Shown here: piece by piece, positions 6,702 through 14,416 of the stretch
How the letters are laid out: each line of letters opens with the position of its first letter
Numbering within the stretch: position 1 is the stretch's first letter
NCBI GenBank assembly: GCA_964623625.1
Contig: CAZUUJ010000053.1
Coordinates: forward strand, 1 to 27,615
Direction of reading: 5' to 3'
Source: CAZLGM01 sp964623625
Lineage (GTDB): Bacteria > Desulfobacterota > Desulfobulbia > Desulfobulbales > Desulfocapsaceae
DNA length: 27,615 nucleotides
Program-made: the position numbers and the translations under genes
Notes under the pieces: generated by a model
Told to the model about the DNA's origin: nothing
Databases searched by the model: none
What the model saw: the letters and a program-made list of their open reading frames with translations, nothing else

Positions 6702-7625
6702 ATGAGTTTCAATATAACTCCCTCACTGTTACAAGATTATATCGACTCCAATGAGTACCGTTTGAGAACCGGTTGTGCACCGGGGGGCCTTGAAGAGGTC
6801 ATATTCCGATATGGTGGTTTTGTCGGTTCAAGAATCGACTGGTTCCCGTCTCTTGACAGAAGCATGGATTACTGCCGCGCTCTTATCAAGCGGAAGGAAC
6901 AACAAAACCGTTCCGTCCACAGCGGTACCATCGTTGTTGCCGAAAAACTGGTCCATTCAAAAGGGCGGTTTGCCAGATCCTGGCATGCGCCGGTCGGTGG
7001 CCTGTGGGGATGTTTGATTGTTGCCAACACCTTTGTTGACACAACGTTGAATTATATTCCTCTTGCCTTGGGCGTTACCGGCTGCGAGGCTATAAGAGAG
7101 TTTGGCTGCCATGATGCCTCGATACGCTGGATCAATGATGTTTTGATGGGTGGCAGGAAATGTGGTGGCTTCCTGGTAGAGGGATACAGGACATCTCCTG
7201 GAGGTGAAGATTATCTTCTCATCGGCTTTGGGATCAACCTCAATAACGATATTTTCCCGCCACAGTTGGGCGACATGGCGATTTCGCTAAAACAGGCGAC
7301 CGGAAAGATGATCGATTACAATCAGTTCTGCCTTTCTTTTTTTGCCAAACTTTGCTGGAATATTGGCCTTGTCTGTTATGAGGAGCAGCAGAAATTAATT
7401 TCTGGCTGCTATTCGGGTTATGGCGGCTCTCACCTGCTTATAGAGCAGTGGAAAAGACTCTCAGACAGTTTGGACAGAAGGGTCCTCTACGGATATGACG
7501 TTGAAAAGAGTCCCCAGTACCGGGCGCAGGTAACCGATATTTCCAATGACGGCGGCCTGGTCATGCTCCTGGACGACGGTGAAGAAATCACCGAGCATAG
7601 CGGTGAGATACGTTATCTCAGTTAA
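6702..7625 (+). CDS. birA: biotin--[biotin carboxyl-carrier protein] ligase
   Basis: Biotin protein ligase activates biotin with ATP and attaches it to carrier-domain lysines. The 307-residue protein shows the biotin-adenylate loop GRFARSW (88-94, consensus GRGRxGRxW), GGLWGCL (99-105), RWINDVLMGGRKCGGFLVEG (family WPNDVxxxxxKxxGILxE) and GFGINLNND (family GxGxNxN). The usual Pro of WPND is Ile. The C-terminal small domain (about 260-307) ends in GLVMLLDDGEEITEHSGEIR, as in other ligases. No N-terminal helix-turn-helix is seen, so it is probably not a biotin-operon repressor; the first 50 residues are unlike standard ligases. Its stop overlaps that of recO on the other strand. Upstream ribosome-binding signal is weak. 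Confidence 0.88.
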   Translation: MSFNITPSLLQDYIDSNEYRLRTGCAPGGLEEVIFRYGGFVGSRIDWFPSLDRSMDYCRALIKRKEQQNRSVHSGTIVVAEKLVHSKGRFARSWHAPVGGLWGCLIVANTFVDTTLNYIPLALGVTGCEAIREFGCHDASIRWINDVLMGGRKCGGFLVEGYRTSPGGEDYLLIGFGINLNNDIFPPQLGDMAISLKQATGKMIDYNQFCLSFFAKLCWNIGLVCYEEQQKLISGCYSGYGGSHLLIEQWKRLSDSLDRRVLYGYDVEKSPQYRAQVTDISNDGGLVMLLDDGEEITEHSGEIRYLS

Positions 7626-8398
7626 CCAGAATTACTCTCCATTTCAACCAGCACCTTCCAGGCCTGAATATCCCGCTGAAAAAGATGGCGAAGATAGGGT
7701 CGTAAAACTTGAATCGATTCTTTGACATTGATTTTTGATGGTCGAAGCCTGTGCAGACGGTCCAAGGGAAGTTCCAGGGCTGATTTTAGAAATTTGATTG
7801 TGCCATGGGATATGGGCTGAAAATTCCGGCTCAGTTGCTCGTTTACACAGCCGTCACAGGTCAGTGTTCCCGATATTCGGCGAAAATGGTATTTTCTTTT
7901 GGTTGACAGGGGTTGCAGGCATCGACAACAGATTGATAGGTCTGGTCTGTACCCGATGATATCCATCAGTCTGATCAGGAAGAGTGACAGAACCGGCCAA
8001 TAGTCGGATTTTTGATCAAGCGTGCCAAAACACCAGATAATCAGGTCAAAGAGTCCTTCATCACCACTGAGTTCGCGACTTGTCATCAGAATGAACTCCC
8101 GGATCACTTCCGCGCTGGTGTACAATTGGCTGTTTTTACGTAGGTTAAGATAGCTGTTGATGAGGTCGGCCTCGGTCACAAAAGCAAGGCTGTTGCGATT
8201 ATTTTGCTGATAATAGAGCCGCAGGTGAGAAAAGAGTTCCAGCTTATTGACAAACCGTTTCCGGCTGCGGTTGGCGCCCTTGGCGATGCCTTTCAACAGT
8301 CCGATATCTTTGCAGAAAAATGTGACAATCTTATCCGATTCGCCATGCTCATAACAGTCGAGCACAACAACATAGGAGTCGTGAATGGTCTGTCCCAT
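7622..8398 (-). CDS. recO: DNA repair protein RecO
   Basis: RecO works with RecF and RecR to load RecA at gaps and anneals SSB-coated DNA. The 258 residues fit the family. The N-terminal OB-fold region shows DSYVVVLDCYEHGESDKIVT and LLKGIAKGANRSRKRF (about 34-49), followed by a helical domain with a zinc-finger-like set of cysteines, C157/C160 and C181/C184, as in many RecO proteins. The ATG follows the rodZ-like gene after a 17-bp gap, so the surA, rodZ-like and recO genes are probably one minus-strand operon. No good ribosome-binding site is visible, which suggests coupling to the upstream gene. The stop shares TTAA with birA. Confidence 0.93.
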   Translation of the reverse strand: MGQTIHDSYVVVLDCYEHGESDKIVTFFCKDIGLLKGIAKGANRSRKRFVNKLELFSHLRLYYQQNNRNSLAFVTEADLINSYLNLRKNSQLYTSAEVIREFILMTSRELSGDEGLFDLIIWCFGTLDQKSDYWPVLSLFLIRLMDIIGYRPDLSICCRCLQPLSTKRKYHFRRISGTLTCDGCVNEQLSRNFQPISHGTIKFLKSALELPLDRLHRLRPSKINVKESIQVLRPYLRHLFQRDIQAWKVLVEMESNSG

Positions 8399-8415
8399 GG
8401 AGTGGGTTCATTTAT

Positions 8416-9174
8416 TTAATGGTGGGGAATCTTGACGGTTATTAGTCCATACTCAGGAGTGGGCAGCTGCTTCATGAGACCATTGACGGTCAAACGCACA
8501 TCGGTCTCTTCAGGCAGCAGCATGGTGATATTTTCTTTGGCCATCCAGCTCCGGGTATCGCCCGACTGAAACAGATAATTCTGCGGATTTTCGTCATCCT
8601 TGATGATGGTTACTTTGGTCACCGAAGGAAAATACGCCTGCAGATGATATTGAACATTGTCCGGCAGTTGCGCCTCTTGAATGGTTTCCTTTTGGGTGGA
8701 TACGGACGGGATTGAGTTTGAGCGAATCTTCCTGCTCAGGTAGCTCGCCGGATTCCAGTCCATTGACCAACTGATCAAACCGCCGATAATGATAATGGCG
8801 ACCAGGGCAAAACCCAGGATAGATCCCAACCGAAACGACGGTTTGTCTGTCATTGTATGAATCTGGTTGTTTGAGCTGAGCAGGTTGGCAGGATCGTTGT
8901 CGGGTTTACCGAACAGTTGTGTATGTTTGCGATACTGATCGTGAATATAGTCCACGTCAAGCCCCAGAAATTTGGCATAAATAGTATAAAAACCATGGGC
9001 AAAGGGCTCGTGGGGCAGGGCACTGAATTCATCGGCTTCAATGGCTTTTAAGGTGGTCAATGGAATTCTGGTTTCGTCACTGACACTTTTTAGCTCGATA
9101 CCGGCGGTTTCCCTTTTCTCCCTGAAAAGATCCCCTAACGGTTCAACAGTTATTTCTTCGGTATTCTGCACCAT
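8416..9174 (-). CDS. RodZ-like membrane protein with N-terminal helix-turn-helix
   Basis: The 252-residue protein has a cytoplasmic Xre-type helix-turn-helix at about 13-80 (GDLFREKRETAGIELKSVSD, then FAHGFYTIYAKFLGLD, typical of the HTH_25/RodZ family), one membrane segment at about 117-136, and an extracytoplasmic C-terminal domain of the DUF4115 type (about 160-252). RodZ links the MreB cytoskeleton to the cell-wall elongation machinery. Whether this one does so, rather than acting as another RodZ-family protein, cannot be read from sequence. It sits between a SurA-like chaperone gene and recO. The ATG has no strong Shine-Dalgarno sequence. Confidence 0.85.
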   Translation of the reverse strand: MVQNTEEITVEPLGDLFREKRETAGIELKSVSDETRIPLTTLKAIEADEFSALPHEPFAHGFYTIYAKFLGLDVDYIHDQYRKHTQLFGKPDNDPANLLSSNNQIHTMTDKPSFRLGSILGFALVAIIIIGGLISWSMDWNPASYLSRKIRSNSIPSVSTQKETIQEAQLPDNVQYHLQAYFPSVTKVTIIKDDENPQNYLFQSGDTRSWMAKENITMLLPEETDVRLTVNGLMKQLPTPEYGLITVKIPHH

Positions 9175-9245
9175 GATTTAACGAAGCTGTAAAAAGAAAA
9201 CGTCTCTTTTCCCCTTCTGGTCGGATGAGGGTCGACTGATCTGTC

Positions 9246-10277
9246 CTACATTTTTTGAATATGCGCCTTTTGCTTGATCTGGTTGATCCATTCTTTATAG
9301 GCCTGCTGAAGTTTTTCCTGGTAGAGCTTATTCTCGATCTCTTTTTTAACCGACTCCAGCGGTGTTTTGGGGACAATGGACTGATCTTGGGCTGACAGAA
9401 GTTTGAAGAATTGGAAGCCGGCAGCTGTTTCGATGATATCGCTGACTTCACCCTGTTTAAGGGAGGTAACAATGCGGCTCATATCTTCAGCCATATCCTC
9501 TTTTTTAAATACACCGATATCGCCGCCGTCCTCAGCTGACGGCAGGTCGGAGAACTTACGGGCCAGTTCCCTGAAATCGTTTCCCTGTCTGGCCAGAGAA
9601 TGGACACGTTCTGCACGTTTGCGGGCGCTTTGTTTTTTCTGATCCAGTTGTGCGGCTGCCAGTCCGGTGGTTGACTCATCTTCCCAGGTGAAACCGATCT
9701 GCAGCAGATAATATTCATCTTCCTTAAGATGTTGGGTGTAATGGGTATCGTAATAGTCCAGGACCATGTCATCGGTGATCGCGATTTTCGAATGGAGACT
9801 CAACCCGACTAGTTTCTTTTGCAGAAGCTGGCTTCTTAAATTGTCTCGATAGGTCTTCTCGGTAATTCCTCCCTGGTCAAGCTTGATCTTGAATTGCTCG
9901 AGAGTAAGATTGTTGTTCAACAGGATCTTGTCCATGGCTCTTTGCACTTCACCGTCAGAGACCCGGACGTTCATTTCTTTTGCTTTTTGTTTGATCAGTG
10001 CTTTGTCGATCAAGCCGTTGAGAACATTTTCTCTTGCGTTAGACAGCATTTCCGTGAGCTTTTCGGCGGGTGCCGTCTCTGTTACTTTCCGAAAATAGAC
10101 TTTGCCTTCCTCATCAACTTCCGACATGGTAATTACGGAGTCGTTCACCACGGCAACAACGCGGTCGACCAGTTCGGCTTTACAGGGATGGGCAGCCAGC
10201 AGGAGAAAGGCTGCCACCGGTATGGCCCGGGTGAAGAGCCCTTTTGTACATAGAAGAAGTAAGTTAAATTGTTTCAT
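9246..10277 (-). CDS. SurA-like periplasmic chaperone/peptidyl-prolyl isomerase
   Basis: The 343-residue product has an N-terminal signal peptide (about 1-34, cleavage after CKA), then ELVDRVVAVVNDSVITMSEVD, the standard opening of SurA N-domains, a helical chaperone region to about 170, and one parvulin domain (about 180-290) with ELARKFSDLPSAEDGGDIG. A C-terminal helix follows. SurA helps outer-membrane proteins fold in the periplasm. Only one parvulin domain is present, whereas E. coli SurA has two. No ribosome-binding site is clear at the chosen ATG; a 70-codon frame overlaps the start by 14 bp and could couple translation, but that frame is not convincing. Confidence 0.88.
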   Translation of the reverse strand: MKQFNLLLLCTKGLFTRAIPVAAFLLLAAHPCKAELVDRVVAVVNDSVITMSEVDEEGKVYFRKVTETAPAEKLTEMLSNARENVLNGLIDKALIKQKAKEMNVRVSDGEVQRAMDKILLNNNLTLEQFKIKLDQGGITEKTYRDNLRSQLLQKKLVGLSLHSKIAITDDMVLDYYDTHYTQHLKEDEYYLLQIGFTWEDESTTGLAAAQLDQKKQSARKRAERVHSLARQGNDFRELARKFSDLPSAEDGGDIGVFKKEDMAEDMSRIVTSLKQGEVSDIIETAAGFQFFKLLSAQDQSIVPKTPLESVKKEIENKLYQEKLQQAYKEWINQIKQKAHIQKM

Positions 10278-10641
10278 ATAATGCGATTATGTGAATAGTG
10301 AATTGACAAAATAATGGAAACGGGCCACTCATCGATATGATCCGTCCGGCCTTTTTTACGACGATATCACAGGCTACTCCAAAATTGGCCTTGTGACAAG
10401 AAGATAAAGTAATTTCATCTCCTTCGTTTAATGTGGAAAAAAATCTTCTTCCCCCACTATTTGTCAAGGTCATCATGAATTAAAAAGATTGTCGATAACT
10501 CTTGTGGGACTGTCGTTAAAAAATGAGAGGACAAATGTGATACTTAATTGATGACTTTCACGTTGACATTCTTATGAAGCTGACTATTCTATTGGCATAG
10601 CGTTATTTAATAGTTTAGTGAAATAAGGGTGGAGTTAGAAG
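10278..10641. other. 364-bp divergent intergenic region
   Basis: This separates the surA-like gene (minus) from the TlpA-like gene (plus). The plus-strand side holds a good sigma70-like promoter at 10563-10590. On the minus strand a TTGACA occurs near 10468 but has no fitting -10. A 70-codon minus-strand frame (10264-10476) is open, but I do not count it as a gene. Confidence 0.5.
10563..10590 (+). promoter_or_regulatory. sigma70-like promoter of the TlpA-like gene
   Basis: TTGACA (10563-10568) is followed after 16 bases by TATTCT (10585-10590). The start codon at 10642 lies about 50 bases downstream, a normal leader length. This is a consensus match only. Confidence 0.45.
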
Positions 10642-11160
10642 ATGCAACTGAAGCAATCGAAACAATTTAAGCGGAAAATAGCGTCACTGGTGTTGGCAGC
10701 CACACTCGTGCTGATCTGTCTTCCCGCATATGCGGTAACACCAATGCCAATGCCGTCGTTTTCGCTTTCCGATGCCAGAAGTGGAAAAAGCATAAATAGT
10801 GAAGCGTTTAAGGGAAAGGCGCTATTGGTTACATTTTTCGCCACGTGGTGCGGGCCCTGTATCAAGGAAGTACCGGATTTGATCAAACTGCAGAAAACAT
10901 ACAATAAAGACGGTTTTTCAGTGCTTGCTTTATCTATGGACCGCGGTGGTCCTTCAGTGGTCAAGAAATTGATCAATAAATATTCAATTAATTATCCGGT
11001 ATTGATGGCCAATCCTTCGACCGGCCGGGCTTTCGGTGGGATCAGGTCGATTCCGGCATCATTTCTGATTAACAAGAGGGGAAATGTGATAAAGAGGTAT
11101 CGATTGGGCTATATTCCCCACAGCGAATTTGAGAATGATATTAGAAGCTTGTTGAATTAA
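10642..11160 (+). CDS. TlpA/ResA-like thiol-disulfide oxidoreductase
   Basis: The 172-residue protein has a signal or anchor segment at about 12-31 (cleavage possible after AYA) and a thioredoxin fold with the active-site WCGPC at 69-73, preceded by LLVTFFAT and followed by IKEVPDL. Later SIPASFLINKRGNVIKRYRLG contains the cis-proline loop IPAS. Such proteins reduce disulfides in the periplasm, often in apo-cytochrome c before heme attachment. That fits an organism with many multiheme cytochromes, but no cytochrome-assembly gene is adjacent. GGTGGAG eight bases upstream supports the ATG. A weak hairpin follows the stop. Confidence 0.9.
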   Translation: MQLKQSKQFKRKIASLVLAATLVLICLPAYAVTPMPMPSFSLSDARSGKSINSEAFKGKALLVTFFATWCGPCIKEVPDLIKLQKTYNKDGFSVLALSMDRGGPSVVKKLINKYSINYPVLMANPSTGRAFGGIRSIPASFLINKRGNVIKRYRLGYIPHSEFENDIRSLLN

Positions 11161-11169
11161 CCACTAATC

Positions 11170-11191
11170 GCCTGCTCGAGTACAGGCCTTT
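11170..11191 (+). terminator. weak terminator after the TlpA-like gene
   Basis: GCCTG (11170-11174) pairs with CAGGC (11183-11187), followed by CTTTT. The five-base stem and short T run make it a weak candidate, but the place just after the stop codon is right. Confidence 0.4.
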
Positions 11192-11200
11192 TGCTTGCAC

Positions 11201-11230
11201 TTGACAGAGTAACAATCACTGGAGTATATT
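11201..11230 (+). promoter_or_regulatory. strong sigma70-like promoter of the small exported protein
   Basis: A perfect TTGACA (11201-11206) is followed after 18 bases by TATATT (11225-11230). The predicted leader is about 110 bases and contains a tight hairpin at 11299-11312 (CGAAG, AAAA loop, CTTCG). Confidence 0.6.
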
Positions 11231-11345
11231 GGCAGCTCTTTAATGAATCAGGGGAAGATACCCGGATCGTGAAACTGAGCACTGAAATAGTTTACAATCG
11301 AAGAAAACTTCGAAAAGAACAACCCACATCTTTGGAGACAAAACA

Positions 11346-11561
11346 ATGAAAAAATCAATCGTATCCGTCGTTATGGCCCTTATCTTTGCTGTAAGTGTGG
11401 TCGGAACCTCCATGGCAGCCTCCGTAAAATGTGAAGTTACCGCAGTAGACGCTGACAAGGGAACCGTTACCATGACCTGTAAAAAGGCCAAGAAACTGAA
11501 AGTTGGCGATAAGGTAAAAGTTAAGAAACTCAAGAAGGGCGGTGCTGTTGAAGGTTGCTAA
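11346..11561 (+). CDS. small exported lysine-rich protein
   Basis: This 71-residue protein begins with a signal peptide (MKKSIVSVVMALIFAVSVVG, cleavage after SMA at about 24). The mature part is about 47 residues with three cysteines (VKCEV, MTCKK and the C-terminal residue) and a lysine-rich beta-like stretch, KKLKVGDKVKVKKLKKGG. GDKVKVK-type strands suggest a small OB- or SH3-like barrel, but I do not recognise the family. GGAG sits eight bases before the ATG. The gene has its own strong promoter and a strong terminator, so it is a single-gene unit that is probably well expressed. It could bind metal, polyanion or cell-wall material; this is not shown. Confidence 0.8.
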   Translation: MKKSIVSVVMALIFAVSVVGTSMAASVKCEVTAVDADKGTVTMTCKKAKKLKVGDKVKVKKLKKGGAVEGC

Positions 11562-11590
11562 TCTATAACAGCTTTATCGTTCGATAAAAG

Positions 11591-11633
11591 AAAAGGGTTG
11601 GTTGATGAACTGTCAACCAGCCCTTTTTTTTAT
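11591..11633 (+). terminator. strong intrinsic terminator
   Basis: The arms GGGTTGGTTGA (11595-11605) and TCAACCAGCCC (11613-11623) form an 11-pair stem with one G-T wobble, extended by AAAA against TTTT and followed by an eight-base T run. It lies 30 bases past the stop of the small exported protein gene. Confidence 0.88.
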
Positions 11634-11806
11634 TTTTGCACTCAAGTTCTGGCTCAAGCGGCAAAAGTGCAAGCTTCATCTATGGATCGTGTTACTTCTG
11701 GCAAAGCAGTGACACCACACCTTTTATTTCCCGTCATAAAGATGTTAGACTGTCAGATTTATGAATAATACTTTGGACTACGGATTTTTATAATGGGGAG
11801 GCTGGT

Positions 11807-12610
11807 TTGGAAATTCTAAAAGCGGCCTTTCTTGGAATCGTTCAGGGAGCGACAGAGTTCTTGCCGGTTTCCAGTTCCGGACATCTGGTGCTGGGCTCTA
11901 AATTGCTCAACTTTCAGGAACAGGGTGTGGTGTTCGATGTGTTTGTCCATCTTGGGACATTGCTGTCCGTTATTCTGGTCTTCAGGAAAGATCTGCAAAA
12001 AATGATTGTGGCGCCTTTTCTGATGGTACTGGGGAACAAGGACACAGAGGTAAAAGATCATTTTGATCTCGGATTTTATGTGATTCTGGCCACTATTCCC
12101 ATTGTCATTATCGGTCTGCTGATTAACGACTATATCGACCAGATCTTCAAGAGTGAACTGATTGTTTATTGCATGTTGATTGTAACCGGAATCCTGATGC
12201 TGACCACATTCCACATTAAAGAACGTGGGAAAAAAGTGAATTGGTGGCGGGCTCTTTTCATTGGGCTTGCCCAGTCAATGGCGATTCTACCGGGTCTGTC
12301 ACGCTCCGGCTCAACGATTTTCGCAGGCATGGCATTGGGAATCAACCGGAATACTGCGGCAAAATTCGCTTTTCTCATGTCCATTCCTGCAATACTGGGT
12401 GCTGTGGTTCTCAAATTCGGTGAGTTGATGCAGACCACAAATTCAACTTCCGGTTTGATCATTGTGGGGGTAGGCACGTTTGCTGCAGCTGTTTCCGGGT
12501 ATTTTTCCATTGTTTTGCTGCTTGATCTTATTAAACGAAACAGGCTGCGGATGTTTGGTTATTATTGTATTGGTGTGGCTTTGCTCGGTTTTGGTTTTTA
12601 TTTTTTATAA
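11807..12610 (+). CDS. uppP: undecaprenyl-diphosphate phosphatase
   Basis: UppP (BacA) dephosphorylates undecaprenyl pyrophosphate so that the lipid carrier of peptidoglycan synthesis can be reused; overexpression gives bacitracin resistance. The 267-residue protein has the two inverted-repeat signatures of the family, QGATEFLPVSSSGHL (13-27, with Glu17 and His26) and LPGLSRSGST (161-170, with Arg166), and about eight membrane segments. It starts with TTG, chosen because GGGGAGG lies five bases upstream and the protein starts MEILKAAFLG as usual. It stands alone between a terminator-bounded small gene and the heme gene group. Confidence 0.95.
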   Translation: MEILKAAFLGIVQGATEFLPVSSSGHLVLGSKLLNFQEQGVVFDVFVHLGTLLSVILVFRKDLQKMIVAPFLMVLGNKDTEVKDHFDLGFYVILATIPIVIIGLLINDYIDQIFKSELIVYCMLIVTGILMLTTFHIKERGKKVNWWRALFIGLAQSMAILPGLSRSGSTIFAGMALGINRNTAAKFAFLMSIPAILGAVVLKFGELMQTTNSTSGLIIVGVGTFAAAVSGYFSIVLLLDLIKRNRLRMFGYYCIGVALLGFGFYFL

Positions 12611-12813
12611 ATTATGGATATTGGCCATGATGCCCGAAGAAAGAGTTTGCCGAAATTCTTAAAATAGCTTCAGACCGGTTCGATATTTCCATATCCAAAC
12701 AGACGATAAAAAAGCCGGACGGAGATGCAGAAATACTTGTCAATTGTCTTTGCCCGAAACGATAGAATAAACAGTTTTTCAAGGCGGCACTCAGTTCTTA
12801 ATCCTTTCTCTTA

Positions 12814-13503
12814 ATGGTTCTATATCCGATAAATATCGCTATCAGCGGCTGGCCGGTTATCGTGGTCGGCGGCGGTACAGTGGCGGCCAGAAAAGTCGCA
12901 TCATTGCTCGAATGTGGGGCCCTTGTTACAGTGATTAGTCCCGATATCTGTGAAGAGTTGGACCTGTATCGTAGCAATGGTTCGATCGAGCTGGTCAGCA
13001 GGGAGTATCACCCGGGTGACCTGGAGGGCGGCAGGCTGGTGTTCGCGGCAACCAATCAGCCGGATGTCCAACAGGCTGTTTGGTGTGAGGCTAAGGAAAA
13101 AGCAATTCCGGTCAATATCGTAGACAGCCCGGCAGAAAGCACATTCCATGTCCCTGCCTCGCTGAGGCGAGGTGATCTGCTGATGAGTGTCTCAACAGGA
13201 GGGGGGAGTCCGTTACTTTCAGCAAAGATCAGAAAGGAGCTTGAAAAGACTTACGGTGAGGAATACGATCTGCTGGTCAAATTACTGGCCGCGCTCAGAG
13301 AGTGTCTTCATTCCTATGGTTATACGGGAAGCCGATTGAAAAATGTGTTTGAAAAGCTGCTCAGCTTGAATATACTGGCCCACATTCAAACAAACAGCTG
13401 GGAAAAGATTCAGAAGATTTTGGACGATGAACTGCCTTCCGGGTTGGAGTGTGACCGGGTTGTTGCCGAAATTAAAGAGCGAATGAAAACAGGTGGCAGT
13501 TGA
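12814..13503 (+). CDS. precorrin-2 dehydrogenase / sirohydrochlorin ferrochelatase-like
   Basis: This 229-residue protein resembles the N-terminal half of CysG and Met8p/SirC. It oxidises precorrin-2 to sirohydrochlorin with NAD and in some relatives inserts iron to form siroheme. The NAD loop IVVGGGTVAARKVASLLECG is at 16-35, followed by the family patterns EYHPGDLEGGRLVFAATNQP, PVNIVDSPAESTFHVPA and STGGGSPLLSAKIRKELE. Siroheme is the cofactor of dissimilatory sulfite reductase, and in sulfate reducers siroheme is also an intermediate of heme synthesis, so the gene fits this genome. It leads a group with a CcsA/HemX-like gene and hemA. No Shine-Dalgarno sequence is visible before the ATG. 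Confidence 0.9.
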   Translation: MVLYPINIAISGWPVIVVGGGTVAARKVASLLECGALVTVISPDICEELDLYRSNGSIELVSREYHPGDLEGGRLVFAATNQPDVQQAVWCEAKEKAIPVNIVDSPAESTFHVPASLRRGDLLMSVSTGGGSPLLSAKIRKELEKTYGEEYDLLVKLLAALRECLHSYGYTGSRLKNVFEKLLSLNILAHIQTNSWEKIQKILDDELPSGLECDRVVAEIKERMKTGGS

Positions 13504-13585
13504 GGGCTTTGACAGACGCAAAGCTTCTTACAGACAAGGATTTTTCAGCATTTTCAGGCTGGAGAAACAATAACAAAAGGAATAC

Positions 13586-14416
13586 ATGATACAAGAAGTG
13601 GGAATAGTCCTTTTTTTTATGGTTCTGGCGGTGAGTTTTTTATCCTGTTCCGCCTATGTCGTGTTTTTCATCACCCAGAAAAAACAAATCCGACAATACG
13701 CCAGATACATCCTGATGGGATCGGGCATTCTCCAGACGCTCTATATTCTGTCAAGGGCAATTGCCTCCGGGCATACGCCGATTACTTCACAGCATGAGGC
13801 AGTTGTATTTTTCGCCTGGTCGCTGACATGGTCCTATCTTTCCTTCCGCTGGCGCTATACTGTCAAGAACTTCGGCACGTTTGTCTCAATACTTCTGTTC
13901 CTGCTCCTGATAGTTGCTTCCCAGGTGTCGCGGGAAATGACACCACTGGTTCCAGCTCTTCAAAGCAACTGGCTGCCCATCCATGCCGGTTCTTCAATCA
14001 TAGCCTACGGTTTTCTGGCGCTGGCTTTTTGCGGCGGCATCATGTATCTGCTGCAGGAGTGGGAGTTGAAATCCAAACGATTCGGGTATTTCTTCGAACG
14101 ACTGCCATCGCTTGATGCTCTTGACCAGCTGAACAGCCACTGCCTGTCTGCCGGATTTGTCTTTCTGACCATTGGTATCGTCACAGGATCAATCTGGGCC
14201 CACCAGGCATGGGGGGCATTCTGGCAATGGGACCCGAAAGAGACCTGGTCTCTGATCACCTGGTTTATTTACCTGGTTCAGCTTCATCAGCGGTTCACCG
14301 TTGGCTGGCGGGGCAAGCGGGCTGCTGTCATGGCCATCATCGGTTTCTGCGCCGTGATCTTCACGTTGTGGGGTGTCACCTATCTGCTGGGAGGATTGCA
14401 CAGCTATGGTAAGTGA
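13586..14416 (+). CDS. CcsA/HemX-like heme-handling membrane protein
   Basis: The 276-residue protein has about eight membrane segments and the tryptophan-rich CcsA motif WAHQAWGAFWQWDPKETW at 204-221, with a conserved-type histidine at 133 (WLPIHAGSS). CcsA/ResC proteins carry heme across the membrane for cytochrome c synthesis (system II). The closely related HemX proteins are encoded next to hemA and influence glutamyl-tRNA reductase amount. Here the stop overlaps the hemA start, which favours a HemX-like role, while the motif favours heme transport; both readings stay open. AAAGGA lies at a fitting distance from the ATG. No ccsB/resB partner gene is in the window. Confidence 0.88.
   Translation: MIQEVGIVLFFMVLAVSFLSCSAYVVFFITQKKQIRQYARYILMGSGILQTLYILSRAIASGHTPITSQHEAVVFFAWSLTWSYLSFRWRYTVKNFGTFVSILLFLLLIVASQVSREMTPLVPALQSNWLPIHAGSSIIAYGFLALAFCGGIMYLLQEWELKSKRFGYFFERLPSLDALDQLNSHCLSAGFVFLTIGIVTGSIWAHQAWGAFWQWDPKETWSLITWFIYLVQLHQRFTVGWRGKRAAVMAIIGFCAVIFTLWGVTYLLGGLHSYGK

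Noticed and set aside
9143..9472. 109-codon minus-strand frame overlapping the surA-like and rodZ-like genes
   Set aside because: It is an out-of-frame shadow of the surA-like gene, rich in Ser, Arg and Lys, with no family features.
10264..10476. 70-codon minus-strand frame overlapping the surA-like start by 14 bp
   Set aside because: It has no ribosome-binding site and no family-like sequence, and it lies in a promoter-type region. It remains possible as a leader frame because the surA-like gene itself lacks a clear ribosome-binding site.
11636..11676. TTGCACT/AGTGCAA inverted repeat after the strong terminator
   Set aside because: The seven-base arms with a long loop are likely chance and have no clear role next to the strong terminator.
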